This document shows, piece after piece, positions 1 to 5,486 of a stretch of DNA of 26,016 bases. The DNA comes from Clostridiales bacterium. Its GTDB lineage: Bacteria > Bacillota > Clostridia > Oscillospirales > Oscillospiraceae. The position numbers and the translations under genes were made by a program. The stretch covers positions 1-26,016 of the forward strand of contig QAMJ01000022.1 of the NCBI GenBank assembly GCA_003150355.1, given 5' to 3'. Each line of letters begins with the position of its first letter. Position 1 is the first letter of the stretch. Below the pieces are notes generated by a model, which was not told where the DNA came from, did no database searches, and saw only the letters and a list, made by a program, of their open reading frames with translations.

Positions 1-155
1 GCTTTGTCTCCAATGAACTCGAGCACCTCATTGTTTTCACCGCCGTTCTCTGCAGTATATGAGCGACGAGTGAAAGCTTGCTGCAACAAATCAAGATTTT
101 TAAAATCATACCCGATTTGTCCCTGCACCATTTTCCATACTAATTCTTTTTCCAT
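1..155 (-). CDS. Ribonuclease III-domain protein, N-terminal part (runs off the window)
   Basis: Reading the minus strand from an ATG at 155 gives 51 codons that are still open at base 1. Near residues 41-51 is NNEVLEFIGDK, which matches the RNase III signature (NERLEFLGD), with the metal-binding and catalytic Glu/Asp expected there. Before it is the usual N-terminal helix region with LLQQAFTRRSY. An AAAGGA Shine-Dalgarno sits about 9 bases upstream of the ATG. The family cleaves double-stranded RNA. I cannot tell whether this is the housekeeping rnc, which is normally longer with a C-terminal dsRNA-binding domain, or a stand-alone RNase III-domain protein. The AT-rich neighbourhood next to mobile-element genes favours the latter. 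The domain call is confident; the exact role is open because the C-terminus is outside the window. Confidence 0.8.
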   Translation of the reverse strand, partial: MEKELVWKMVQGQIGYDFKNLDLLQQAFTRRSYTAENGGENNEVLEFIGDK

Positions 156-418
156 AATAAAAAAATCCTTTCGGTAATGTATTTTACCAAAAGGCATAAT
201 AATAGCCTGACAAAAACACTTTCCCTGTGAGAATAGGAAAGACAATGCCAGACATATATCATTAAATTTAATTCTTTGTTTCCGTTTGTTTACTCGGGTT
301 CACTTTCATAAACAGGAATAAACACTAAGATACAATGTTTCAAATTTAATGTATTACGCCCTCAAGCATATTCATTATACCTAAATCACGAAAGCAATGC
401 AAGTATTTTATTAAAAAT
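156..418. other. AT-rich intergenic region, no gene seen
   Basis: About 260 bases lie between the RNase III-like gene start and the terminator of the next gene. The sequence is very AT-rich. No reading frame here has a plausible start and Shine-Dalgarno. It must hold the promoter of the minus-strand RNase III-like gene, but I see no convincing -35/-10 pair. Confidence 0.5.
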
Positions 419-453
419 CATCTCCTTTGTGGCTATCAAACACAAAGGAGATG
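419..453 (-). terminator. Rho-independent terminator of the double-HTH gene
   Basis: A perfect 13-bp inverted repeat (419-431 with 441-453, arm CATCTCCTTTGTG) encloses a 9-base loop. Read on the minus strand it is followed by ATTTTTAATAAAA, a usable U-tract. It lies just downstream of the minus-strand gene that ends at 471. Confidence 0.8.
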
Positions 454-470
454 CAGAAATATATTAAGTT

Positions 471-1043
471 TTATTTTCTATGCTTCATCTTCCTGCTGAA
501 TTCGTTCAGCGTTTGGATATGCCACAGGCTTTTGCGGGTAATGGAGCGAAAGGTCAGAGAGCAGAAGAAGTCAACGAGAAAGATCTTTGGAATGCAGAAC
601 TTCAGCCCCTTTTGAAAGGCTTTCAACGAACCCCGGCTGCACCAGTTGTGGACGGTGGTCAGGGTGTAGCCGGTCAGGGCCACCACATCCTTTACCGTGA
701 CCACATCCGGGTATTTGCGCAGCAGCTTTTCATAGTAGCCGTGCATCTGCCGCAGCGTGTCCTCCGGCAACTCCTTGGAGAGTCTCGCCACATAGTGGGT
801 GCCGTACCATCCCTTCGGCGCAGAATAGAGTTCTGGAAAAATTGCCCGCTCCTCCAAGTATGCTTTCACATCCTCTTTTCGGATTTTATAGCACCGGGTT
901 TTCTTACCCGACCACTCACAGGGAACCTTGCCGCTTTTGAGCAGGTGCAGCGCCGTGGACTTGCTGATATGGCAGATGCGGAAGAATTGCTCCTTGTTCA
1001 TTACCTCGGGAACGCTGTCCCAGTTAACGGGGAATACATCCAT
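471..1043 (-). CDS. Double helix-turn-helix, excisionase-like DNA-binding protein
   Basis: This protein of about 190 residues contains two excisionase/MerR-like helix-turn-helix segments. One is at residues about 16-66 (EQFFRICHISKSTALHLLKSG, then a KxxRCYKIRKEDVKAYL wing). The second is at about 118-155 (VVTVKDVVALTGYTLTTVHNW, then KFCIPKIFLVDF). The ATG at 1043 is chosen because GAGGTG lies 6 bases upstream; a GTG at 1052 overlaps that site. Proteins with this layout are common in integrative elements of gut Firmicutes, usually near a tyrosine recombinase, and probably direct excision or control the integrase. No integrase is visible here, although the gene sits about 255 bases from a tRNA-Ser attachment fragment and reads away from it. 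The HTH call is firm; the excisionase role is inferred. Confidence 0.75.
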   Translation of the reverse strand: MDVFPVNWDSVPEVMNKEQFFRICHISKSTALHLLKSGKVPCEWSGKKTRCYKIRKEDVKAYLEERAIFPELYSAPKGWYGTHYVARLSKELPEDTLRQMHGYYEKLLRKYPDVVTVKDVVALTGYTLTTVHNWCSRGSLKAFQKGLKFCIPKIFLVDFFCSLTFRSITRKSLWHIQTLNEFSRKMKHRK

Positions 1044-1298
1044 TTGTAACACCTCAAAAATAGATTTTGTCGGTTGGAAGCTCTATTCTGCGGTGTATGG
1101 CCGTCTCCCAATTTTTCTCTCCTATCTTCCCGCATTTCTCTCCAAAATCGGGAAAAATGCCGATTTGAACCCACTTTCAAAAAAGCCCGTCCCGCAAGGC
1201 TTTCCGGGCGAAAAAGCCTGATTTCAAGCGGCTTTCGGTGGGTACGGGGCTTACAGAAACGACCCCAAAATGGGCACCCCCGTCACAGTTGCATAAAA
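1044..1298. other. End region of an integrated element between the HTH gene and the tRNA fragment
   Basis: This non-coding stretch has no convincing gene; reading frames through it are antisense to the tRNA fragment or lack start sites. It contains a hairpin-prone segment at about 1180-1242 (runs of GAAAAAGCC and GGCTTTCGG). That segment resembles, in inverted orientation, the terminator-like segment at 1403-1440 on the other side of the tRNA fragment. It should also contain the promoter of the minus-strand HTH gene. Confidence 0.45.
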
Positions 1299-1358
1299 GA
1301 CTCGAAATCAGGTAGTCCAGCAATGGGCTCGTGGGTTCGAATCCCACCCTGTCCGCCA
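1299..1358 (+). tRNA. tRNA-Ser(CGA), 3' part only (attachment-site remnant)
   Basis: The segment folds as the 3' portion of a class II tRNA. It has an anticodon loop CTCGAAA (1301-1307, anticodon CGA for serine UCG) and the 3' side of the anticodon stem TCAGG. It also has a 5-bp variable-arm stem (AGTCC/GGGCT), a perfect T-arm (GTGGG 1331-1335, TTCGAAT, CCCAC 1343-1347), acceptor strand CCTGTCC, discriminator G and encoded CCA (1356-1358). The 5' side of the anticodon stem should read CCTGA but is AAAGA, so only the last two bases fit. No D-arm or 5' acceptor precedes it. A truncation inside the anticodon stem is the expected result of site-specific integration into a tRNA gene; the intact copy would be at the element's other end, beyond the left edge of the window. 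Confidence 0.8.
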
Positions 1359-1359
1359 T

Positions 1360-1397
1360 AAAAGGTAGGTAATTTTGATAGAAATTGCCTACCTTTT
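1360..1397 (+). terminator. Terminator of the tRNA-Ser remnant
   Basis: A 16-bp stem (1360-1375 with 1382-1397, one G-T pair) begins directly after the CCA end. It ends in TTTT followed by CTCTTT. This is the normal transcription terminator of the original tRNA gene, retained with the 3' fragment. Confidence 0.8.
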
Positions 1398-1408
1398 CTC
1401 TTTGCCCG

Positions 1409-1433
1409 AAAGCCCTTGATTTCAGGGCTTTTT
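1409..1433 (+). terminator. Second terminator-like hairpin
   Basis: AAAGCCCT (1409-1416) pairs with AGGGCTTT (1424-1431) across a 7-base loop and is followed by TTC. It is weaker than its neighbours. It is one of three hairpins in series after the tRNA fragment. Confidence 0.5.
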
Positions 1434-1447
1434 CGCTGCCCGACCAT

Positions 1448-1489
1448 AAAAAGCAGCCGCTGCGGAGTCATTTCCGCAGCGGCTTTTTT
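1448..1489. terminator. Strong bidirectional terminator
   Basis: GCCGCTGCGGA (1456-1466) pairs perfectly with TCCGCAGCGGC (1473-1483) around a 6-base loop. A-rich sequence lies before it and TTTTTT (1484-1489) after it. It can stop transcription arriving from the tRNA side and also the minus-strand Mrr gene that ends at 1552. Confidence 0.8.
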
Positions 1490-1551
1490 GCTTTTTCGGG
1501 TGTCCCCGGCACCCCTCTCCCGGACAAATCGTTCTCACAGAGGGTAATCGT

Positions 1552-2541
1552 TCAATTTGAGTTCGTGTCCAGCGTCACGGGTATGTAAACCATCTTCAGC
1601 GGGATCATTTTTCTGTATTTCTCACTAAGCTGGCCATAATACTTCAAAACGAGTTCAACCAGTTCTGTACCATTGATTCCCCGAATAATCGGCGTGCTTT
1701 CAAGATACTTCTTCGCGTTTTTCGTGTAGTTGGACAGAGTGACAAACAACCCATAATCGCCCTCACGCATTGCGCCTTTGAGAGATTGAATGGTCGTTTC
1801 CTTTATATCCCCATCCTGACTCTTAACTTGGACAAGGATTCGAGGCGGGAGCTCATCCTTATAGGCGGTGATATCAATTCCGCTGTCGCCACCGTGCGGG
1901 GAGACTGTTGTACGGTACCCCATGGCCTGCAGCAGGTCCGCGACAAACTCTTCAAGATCATACCCTTTTAGCTGGCGGCTGATTTCCTTGAGAATGAAAT
2001 CCTTTGTGTTCTCGATTATTTCTTCTGCGGTAGCACCAACGCTCTCATCTTCCTCTGGAAGGCTCTTTTTAAATCCCTTGTCGAGTGCAGAAAGAAACTC
2101 ATCCGCGTAGTTTTTCACGGTGAAAAGCGACATGAATGATCCGATCTCATAAAGAGCCCCCTGAGAAAACGACATGCGCGGCAGGTGTTTTATCCACTTA
2201 ACACTACGTTGCTGTTTGTACTTTATTGCATCTGGTGAATACTGGTACTCGCTTTCCACGACACCTATGTTCACCATTCTGTCAGTCTTTGACGGGAATA
2301 CAACGTAATCACCAATTTGCATCTCATGCACAAAGCGGAAAAGCATACCTGAACTGGTCGCAACGCTGCCCTTTTTTGCATCAGGGAACACAGCAAGGTA
2401 CTTGTCTCTAAACGATTCACGGTCTGGAGCGAGAATAGATAAATCTCCCATCTCTTTCCATCCGATTGCAATCACATTGCCTTGTAGGAAAAGACTATCA
2501 TCCTGTGTGTGAATTCCCCATACTTTCTTTTCGTCGGCCAT
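1552..2541 (-). CDS. Mrr-type restriction endonuclease with an N-terminal EVE-like domain
   Basis: This protein of about 329 residues has a C-terminal Mrr catalytic domain of the PD-(D/E)xK fold. It shows an early Glu in GYDLEEF (about residues 194-200), the catalytic Asp in HGGDSGIDI (about 216-224) and QVK (about 238-240). These residues cut DNA in type IV, modification-dependent restriction. The N-terminal about 120 residues (WGIHTQDD, VIAIGWKEMGDLS, GDYVVFPS) resemble EVE/PUA-like domains, which in such enzymes probably read modified bases; that assignment is by pattern and less certain. The ATG at 2541 is preferred over the GTG at 2556 because GGGTGA lies 7 bases upstream of it. It has its own promoter and sits between a tRNA attachment remnant and an HD/YwgA pair. 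No partner methylase is seen, as expected for type IV. Confidence 0.75.
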   Translation of the reverse strand: MADEKKVWGIHTQDDSLFLQGNVIAIGWKEMGDLSILAPDRESFRDKYLAVFPDAKKGSVATSSGMLFRFVHEMQIGDYVVFPSKTDRMVNIGVVESEYQYSPDAIKYKQQRSVKWIKHLPRMSFSQGALYEIGSFMSLFTVKNYADEFLSALDKGFKKSLPEEDESVGATAEEIIENTKDFILKEISRQLKGYDLEEFVADLLQAMGYRTTVSPHGGDSGIDITAYKDELPPRILVQVKSQDGDIKETTIQSLKGAMREGDYGLFVTLSNYTKNAKKYLESTPIIRGINGTELVELVLKYYGQLSEKYRKMIPLKMVYIPVTLDTNSN

Positions 2542-2574
2542 ATTGCTTTCACCCACTTATTGTTTTCTGTGGTC

Positions 2575-2603
2575 ATTATACTGCGAGAACCTGATAAATT
2601 CAA
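2575..2603 (-). promoter_or_regulatory. Promoter of the Mrr-type gene
   Basis: On the minus strand TTGAAT (2598-2603) and a perfect TATAAT (2575-2580) are separated by exactly 17 bases, about 33 bases upstream of the start at 2541. This is a good sigma-A promoter. Confidence 0.75.
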
Positions 2604-2629
2604 CATTGCCCCCTGCGAAGTGGGCCTTT

Positions 2630-2679
2630 AAATGTAGATTTTTCGTGGTCAAAGAAGTATAATATGACTATCTACATTT
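2630..2679. repeat. Perfect 10-bp inverted repeat
   Basis: AAATGTAGAT (2630-2639) is repeated in inverted form at 2670-2679. A TATAAT (2658-2663) lies between the arms without a good -35. It could be an operator between the minus-strand Mrr gene and plus-strand transcription, or the stem of a transcript. Confidence 0.45.
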
Positions 2680-3008
2680 GAGAGAGTTCATTTGCATTCC
2701 TCCAATACGAATTTGCAACCGGAATCCATCTTTTTCTCATTGCCGATTCAATCTATTGGGTGACACGAACTCTATAACTCAACCTGCTCAAATCGAACGC
2801 TGCAATAAGGGGATGGCTGACAGTCTTTCAAACGGACATAGAAGCCCAAGAGGTGATTGGTCAGCCAGTTGCTCCCCTTATTGTAGCTTAGGCAAGAGAT
2901 GGAAAGAAAGCCGGACTGGCTGCCCGGCTTTCCTGTCCAAATTTATTGTAATAGAGGACTTTATGCATCTCCTTTCCACCCATCTGCGTTTTTTGCTGCA
3001 CAAAGCAC
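2680..3008. other. Structured non-coding region, possible ncRNA
   Basis: No credible gene is seen; one plus-strand frame starting at 2678 has no Shine-Dalgarno or recognisable domain. The notable content is a long imperfect hairpin: 2799-2821 pairs with 2860-2887 over 23 bp, interrupted only by a 5-base bulge GTTGC. It is followed at once by a second hairpin with a perfect 9-bp stem, GAAAGCCGG (2906-2914) with CCGGCTTTC (2924-2932). Neither has a proper U-tract. A small structured RNA, or remnants of an inserted element, are both possible. Confidence 0.4.
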
Positions 3009-3037
3009 TGTACAATCAAATGAAAAAGTGATATACT
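3009..3037 (+). promoter_or_regulatory. Promoter of the HD/YwgA unit
   Basis: TGTACA (3009-3014) and TATACT (3032-3037) are 17 bases apart, and TGA immediately before the -10 makes it an extended -10. Transcription would start near 3044, about 40 bases before the HD gene. Confidence 0.6.
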
Positions 3038-3083
3038 ACTTTATCAACTGATCGAAAACAGCAAATCCACTGGGGGTGCAGAG

Positions 3084-4328
3084 TTGCCTAACAAGATGTA
3101 TGAAGTTCGAGACGTGATCTACGGCTTTGTAAAATTCGACGAGCAAGAGCGCGATATTATCAATCACCCTGCCTTTCAACGGTTAAGAAGAATTCGTCAA
3201 CTTTCGTTAACAGACATGGTTTACTCGGGGGCAACGCATACAAGGTTTGAGCATTCTATCGGCGTTATGCAAATGGCAACTGACATGTATGACTGTATTA
3301 CGGAAAAATCAGGCGTATTGTTACAGAATCTTCTCACCTTTGACGAGGCCGGAATCATGCGATGGCGAAAGGTGATCCGTTTAGCCGCTTTGTTACATGA
3401 TATTGGCCATCCCCCTTTTTCCCATGCAGGGGAGGATCTCATGCCGTTGCGTACGAAAAACGATAGCAAACGGTATGATCACGAAGAGTATAGTATAGCT
3501 ATCATCAAGGACAAGTTTAAGGATCTTATAGAGGATCACCCTATTAACAGAAACTATGGCATTAAAGTTGAGGAAGTTACGGCGTTATTAGGGGACCCGA
3601 CAGTAAGAGCAAACTCGCTTGCATTGTTGTGGAAAAATCTTATTTCTGGACAATTAGATGCTGACCGTGCAGATTACCTTTTGAGAGACTCGCTGCACTC
3701 AGGTGTCAATTATGGAATCTATGACAGAAACAGACTCATTCACTGTATGGTTCTGGGAAAAACAGAGACGGATTCACCCATTATCGCGATCCAAGATGGC
3801 GGCTGGCATATTGCGGAAAGCCTCGTCTTAGCAAGATACCAAATGTTCTCACAAGTGTATTTCCATAAAACAAGACGAATTTATGATCGCCATATATACC
3901 TTGCCGCAAAAGATGTGCTAAAGAATACCGGAAGAAAATCTGGATGCTATCCAACTCCAGATCAGATCGATGCGTATCTAAAATATGATGATTGGGAGAT
4001 GTGGAGCGGAATTAAGAGAGGAAAAGGTGGAAAACACGGGGACATTATCCTAAACCGCAATCATTACAGATGTATCTACGAAACGGACATGATCCCTTCT
4101 GCGAGTGATACGGAACAGATTGAAGAACTAAAACAGAAGTATAGTACTGCTGGAATTGAAACATATTTGGATCACCCTAACACGAAGTGGTATAAGTTGG
4201 ATAAGGACATTGATATATACGGGGAGCAAACTGGCACAGTAAAATCACTGAGTGAGCTTTCATCAATTGTGAAATCAATGGTTGCGATCCCTCAAGTTCA
4301 GAGGCTATACGCAGAGAGGAGACTATAA
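3084..4328 (+). CDS. HD-domain phosphohydrolase (YwfO/SAMHD1-like fold)
   Basis: This protein of 414 residues carries the complete metal site of HD hydrolases: H57 in THTRFEHSIG, the HD pair at 105-106 in LLHDIGHPPFSH, and an Asp in LDADRADYLLRDS (191-203). The last block, followed by HSGVNYGIYDRNRL, is characteristic of the dGTPase/SAMHD1 and YwfO groups, which hydrolyse dNTPs or other phosphate esters. The substrate here is unknown. The start is TTG at 3084, preceded by TGGGGGTG; an ATG at 3096 is the alternative. The gene ends 4 bases before the YwgA-family gene, whose Shine-Dalgarno lies inside its last codons, so the two are translationally coupled. Bacillus subtilis has the same adjacent order, ywfO-ywgA. 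It is AT-richer than the genes after 5400 and sits in a likely defence island. Confidence 0.85.
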   Translation: MPNKMYEVRDVIYGFVKFDEQERDIINHPAFQRLRRIRQLSLTDMVYSGATHTRFEHSIGVMQMATDMYDCITEKSGVLLQNLLTFDEAGIMRWRKVIRLAALLHDIGHPPFSHAGEDLMPLRTKNDSKRYDHEEYSIAIIKDKFKDLIEDHPINRNYGIKVEEVTALLGDPTVRANSLALLWKNLISGQLDADRADYLLRDSLHSGVNYGIYDRNRLIHCMVLGKTETDSPIIAIQDGGWHIAESLVLARYQMFSQVYFHKTRRIYDRHIYLAAKDVLKNTGRKSGCYPTPDQIDAYLKYDDWEMWSGIKRGKGGKHGDIILNRNHYRCIYETDMIPSASDTEQIEELKQKYSTAGIETYLDHPNTKWYKLDKDIDIYGEQTGTVKSLSELSSIVKSMVAIPQVQRLYAERRL

Positions 4329-4332
4329 TAAA

Positions 4333-4842
4333 ATGGAATTGAATGAGCGGTTGGAAGTATTATCAGGCATAGCGCAACGGCGCCCAGACATTGGAAAAAC
4401 CGCGATGATGAAATGCACATACTTTCTTCAAGAAATTGAGAGAGTGCCATTGAACTATAACTTTGAGATCTATACTTATGGTCCGTATTCTTCTGATGTG
4501 ATGGAAGAGATCGATTTTGCTCGACAAAATGGATTGTTAGATATTAAATGGGCAGTTTATCCGAATGGGATACACGGTTACGCTATTTCTGCTTTGGGCA
4601 AAGGTACAACACCGTACGATAAGCAGATTGAGTCTGTAGTTAGCGTTTTTGGCTCAAAGACAGCAAAAGAGTTGGAGCTACTTTCCACTATATTGTTTGT
4701 TCAGAGGACTTACGGGACGAACAAATGGGAGAAAGATAAATCTTCTATTTGTGCATCTGTCAAAGAAATTAAGCCAAGGTTTTCTATGGAAGAAATCGGG
4801 GCAGGCTATGAATTCATGAGAGGCCACAACTACATTCAATAA
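4333..4842 (+). CDS. YwgA-family protein coupled to the HD hydrolase
   Basis: This protein of 169 residues has the hallmarks of the YwgA group, which is related to the DUF4065/Panacea (SocA-like) fold. It shows KTAMMKCTYFLQEIERVPLNYNFEIYTYGPYS near residues 21-52, then a YGPYS turn, SSDVMEEIDFAR, and helical blocks ending in SMEEIGAGYEFM. The function of YwgA is not established; Panacea domains act as antitoxins in several systems. The start at 4333 follows AGAGGAGA (about 10 bases upstream, inside the end of the HD gene); a longer frame beginning at 4282 inside the HD gene is not needed. The pairing suggests that it controls or escorts the HD enzyme. No signal peptide or membrane segment is visible. 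Confidence 0.75.
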   Translation: MELNERLEVLSGIAQRRPDIGKTAMMKCTYFLQEIERVPLNYNFEIYTYGPYSSDVMEEIDFARQNGLLDIKWAVYPNGIHGYAISALGKGTTPYDKQIESVVSVFGSKTAKELELLSTILFVQRTYGTNKWEKDKSSICASVKEIKPRFSMEEIGAGYEFMRGHNYIQ

Positions 4843-4870
4843 GAATTGATCAACGCGATTATACCGTAGA

Positions 4871-4907
4871 ACAACAGGTGGGAGGCTGTCGGCCTTCTGC
4901 CTGTTGT
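4871..4907 (+). terminator. Hairpin after the YwgA-family gene
   Basis: A 16-bp stem (4871-4886 with 4892-4907, three G-T pairs) has a 5-base loop and starts 28 bases after the stop codon. The U-tract is poor (ATACTTTGG), so it may be a weak terminator or a 3'-end stabiliser of the HD/YwgA transcript. Confidence 0.55.
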
Positions 4908-5000
4908 ATACTTTGGAATACATTACGGAGTATTTCGCGTTGAACCCCCTCGACAAAGTGCACCCCCCTGACCGCTTTCTATCAAAACGCGATACCTTTT

Positions 5001-5043
5001 CCAAAAATATGAGCCCCCACTTTGTGGGGGCTCATATTTTTGG
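5001..5043. terminator. Perfect 20-bp palindromic terminator
   Basis: Bases 5001-5020 pair perfectly with 5024-5043 around a TTT loop. The GC core is GAGCCCCCAC/GTGGGGGCTC, flanked by AAAAATAT and ATATTTTT, so it works as a rho-independent terminator on both strands. On the minus strand it directly follows the tRNA-like fragment at 5042-5062, as a tRNA terminator would. It also marks the change from the AT-rich left part to the GC-rich core. Confidence 0.85.
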
Positions 5044-5062
5044 CGTAAATGGGATTCGAACG
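5042..5062 (-). other. tRNA-like 3' fragment
   Basis: On the minus strand the sequence reads GTTCGAATCCCATTTACGCCA, with a T-loop (TTCGAAT), the 3' side of a T-stem (CCCAT) and an acceptor-like tail. The expected 5' side of the T-stem (ATGGG) is replaced by TCCCG, so no complete tRNA can fold. It is either the remnant of a tRNA cut by an integration or rearrangement, or part of a dispersed repeat derived from one. The tRNA species cannot be named. Confidence 0.45.
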
Positions 5063-5390
5063 GGAGCGGTAGTGAATGGAGCGCCGGGGGAAAAAGCACC
5101 ATGCCGCTGCCGGGGGCAGATGAAGGCATGGCGCTTTTTCTGCAGCCGCAGCTTTTGCAAGGCTATGCGAACGCAGACTTGCAAAAGCTAAATGCGGCAA
5201 GGTGGAGAGCCGCGACCCGACCTGCCTGCGACTCACTAAGAGCCGCCTTCGGCGGTTGCTCGCTTGCATGGCGCCTGCGGGTGCACACACAGCGCAGGTA
5301 GAATCCCACCCGATAGACCCGCGGTGAGGTGAGTTCATTGAAATGTTGCCGGGTTTATCCATGAACATTTCAATGAGCGCCCCGTGCCCC
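5063..5390. repeat. GC-rich, highly folded non-coding stretch
   Basis: About 330 bases contain no supported gene. They hold several inverted repeats in series. AAAAAGCACCATGCC (5091-5105) pairs with GGCATGGCGCTTTTT (5125-5139) with one mismatch. AGCTTTTGCAAG (5150-5161) pairs with 5178-5189 perfectly. A GCCGCC-TTC-GGCGG type hairpin follows near 5231-5246. TCATTGAAATGTT (5335-5347) pairs perfectly with 5364-5376. Reading frames through it are open on both strands, but without start sites or known domains. From memory of Oscillospiraceae and Faecalibacterium sequences, similar text recurs next to tRNA-like ends, so a dispersed repeat is my best guess. Confidence 0.45.
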
Positions 5391-5394
5391 GCTA

Positions 5395-5423
5395 TTGACA
5401 GACCAACTCTGCCCAACTATAAT
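5395..5423 (+). promoter_or_regulatory. Consensus sigma-A promoter of the tetR operon
   Basis: A perfect -35 TTGACA (5395-5400) and a perfect -10 TATAAT (5418-5423) are separated by exactly 17 bases. Such a strong promoter normally needs repression, and a large palindrome begins at the next base. Confidence 0.9.
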
Positions 5424-5455
5424 GTTCGATATACATCGTACGATATATATCGAAC
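5424..5455. promoter_or_regulatory. 32-bp palindromic operator, probable TetR binding site
   Basis: The half-site GTTCGATATACATCGT (5424-5439) is mirrored by 5440-5455 with only one mismatched position (5434/5445). It covers the transcription start just after the -10 and lies 31 bases before tetR. This is the usual arrangement for a TetR-family repressor that controls its own operon. Confidence 0.8.
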
Positions 5456-5486
5456 AAAATACATCCGAGCGGAAAGGACATAGACT

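Noticed and set aside
1074..1361. Frames overlapping the tRNA-Ser fragment on both strands
   Set aside because: The minus-strand text (GGIRTHEP type) is the well-known false translation of a tRNA-Ser gene.
2678..3031. 117-residue frame between the Mrr and HD genes
   Set aside because: No Shine-Dalgarno, no recognisable domain, and it runs through two strong hairpins and the predicted HD promoter.
4982..5416. Long minus-strand frame across the GC-rich folded region
   Set aside because: It covers the palindrome, the tRNA-like fragment and several hairpins; Arg/Ala/Ser-rich translation without domains. Treated as non-coding repeat.
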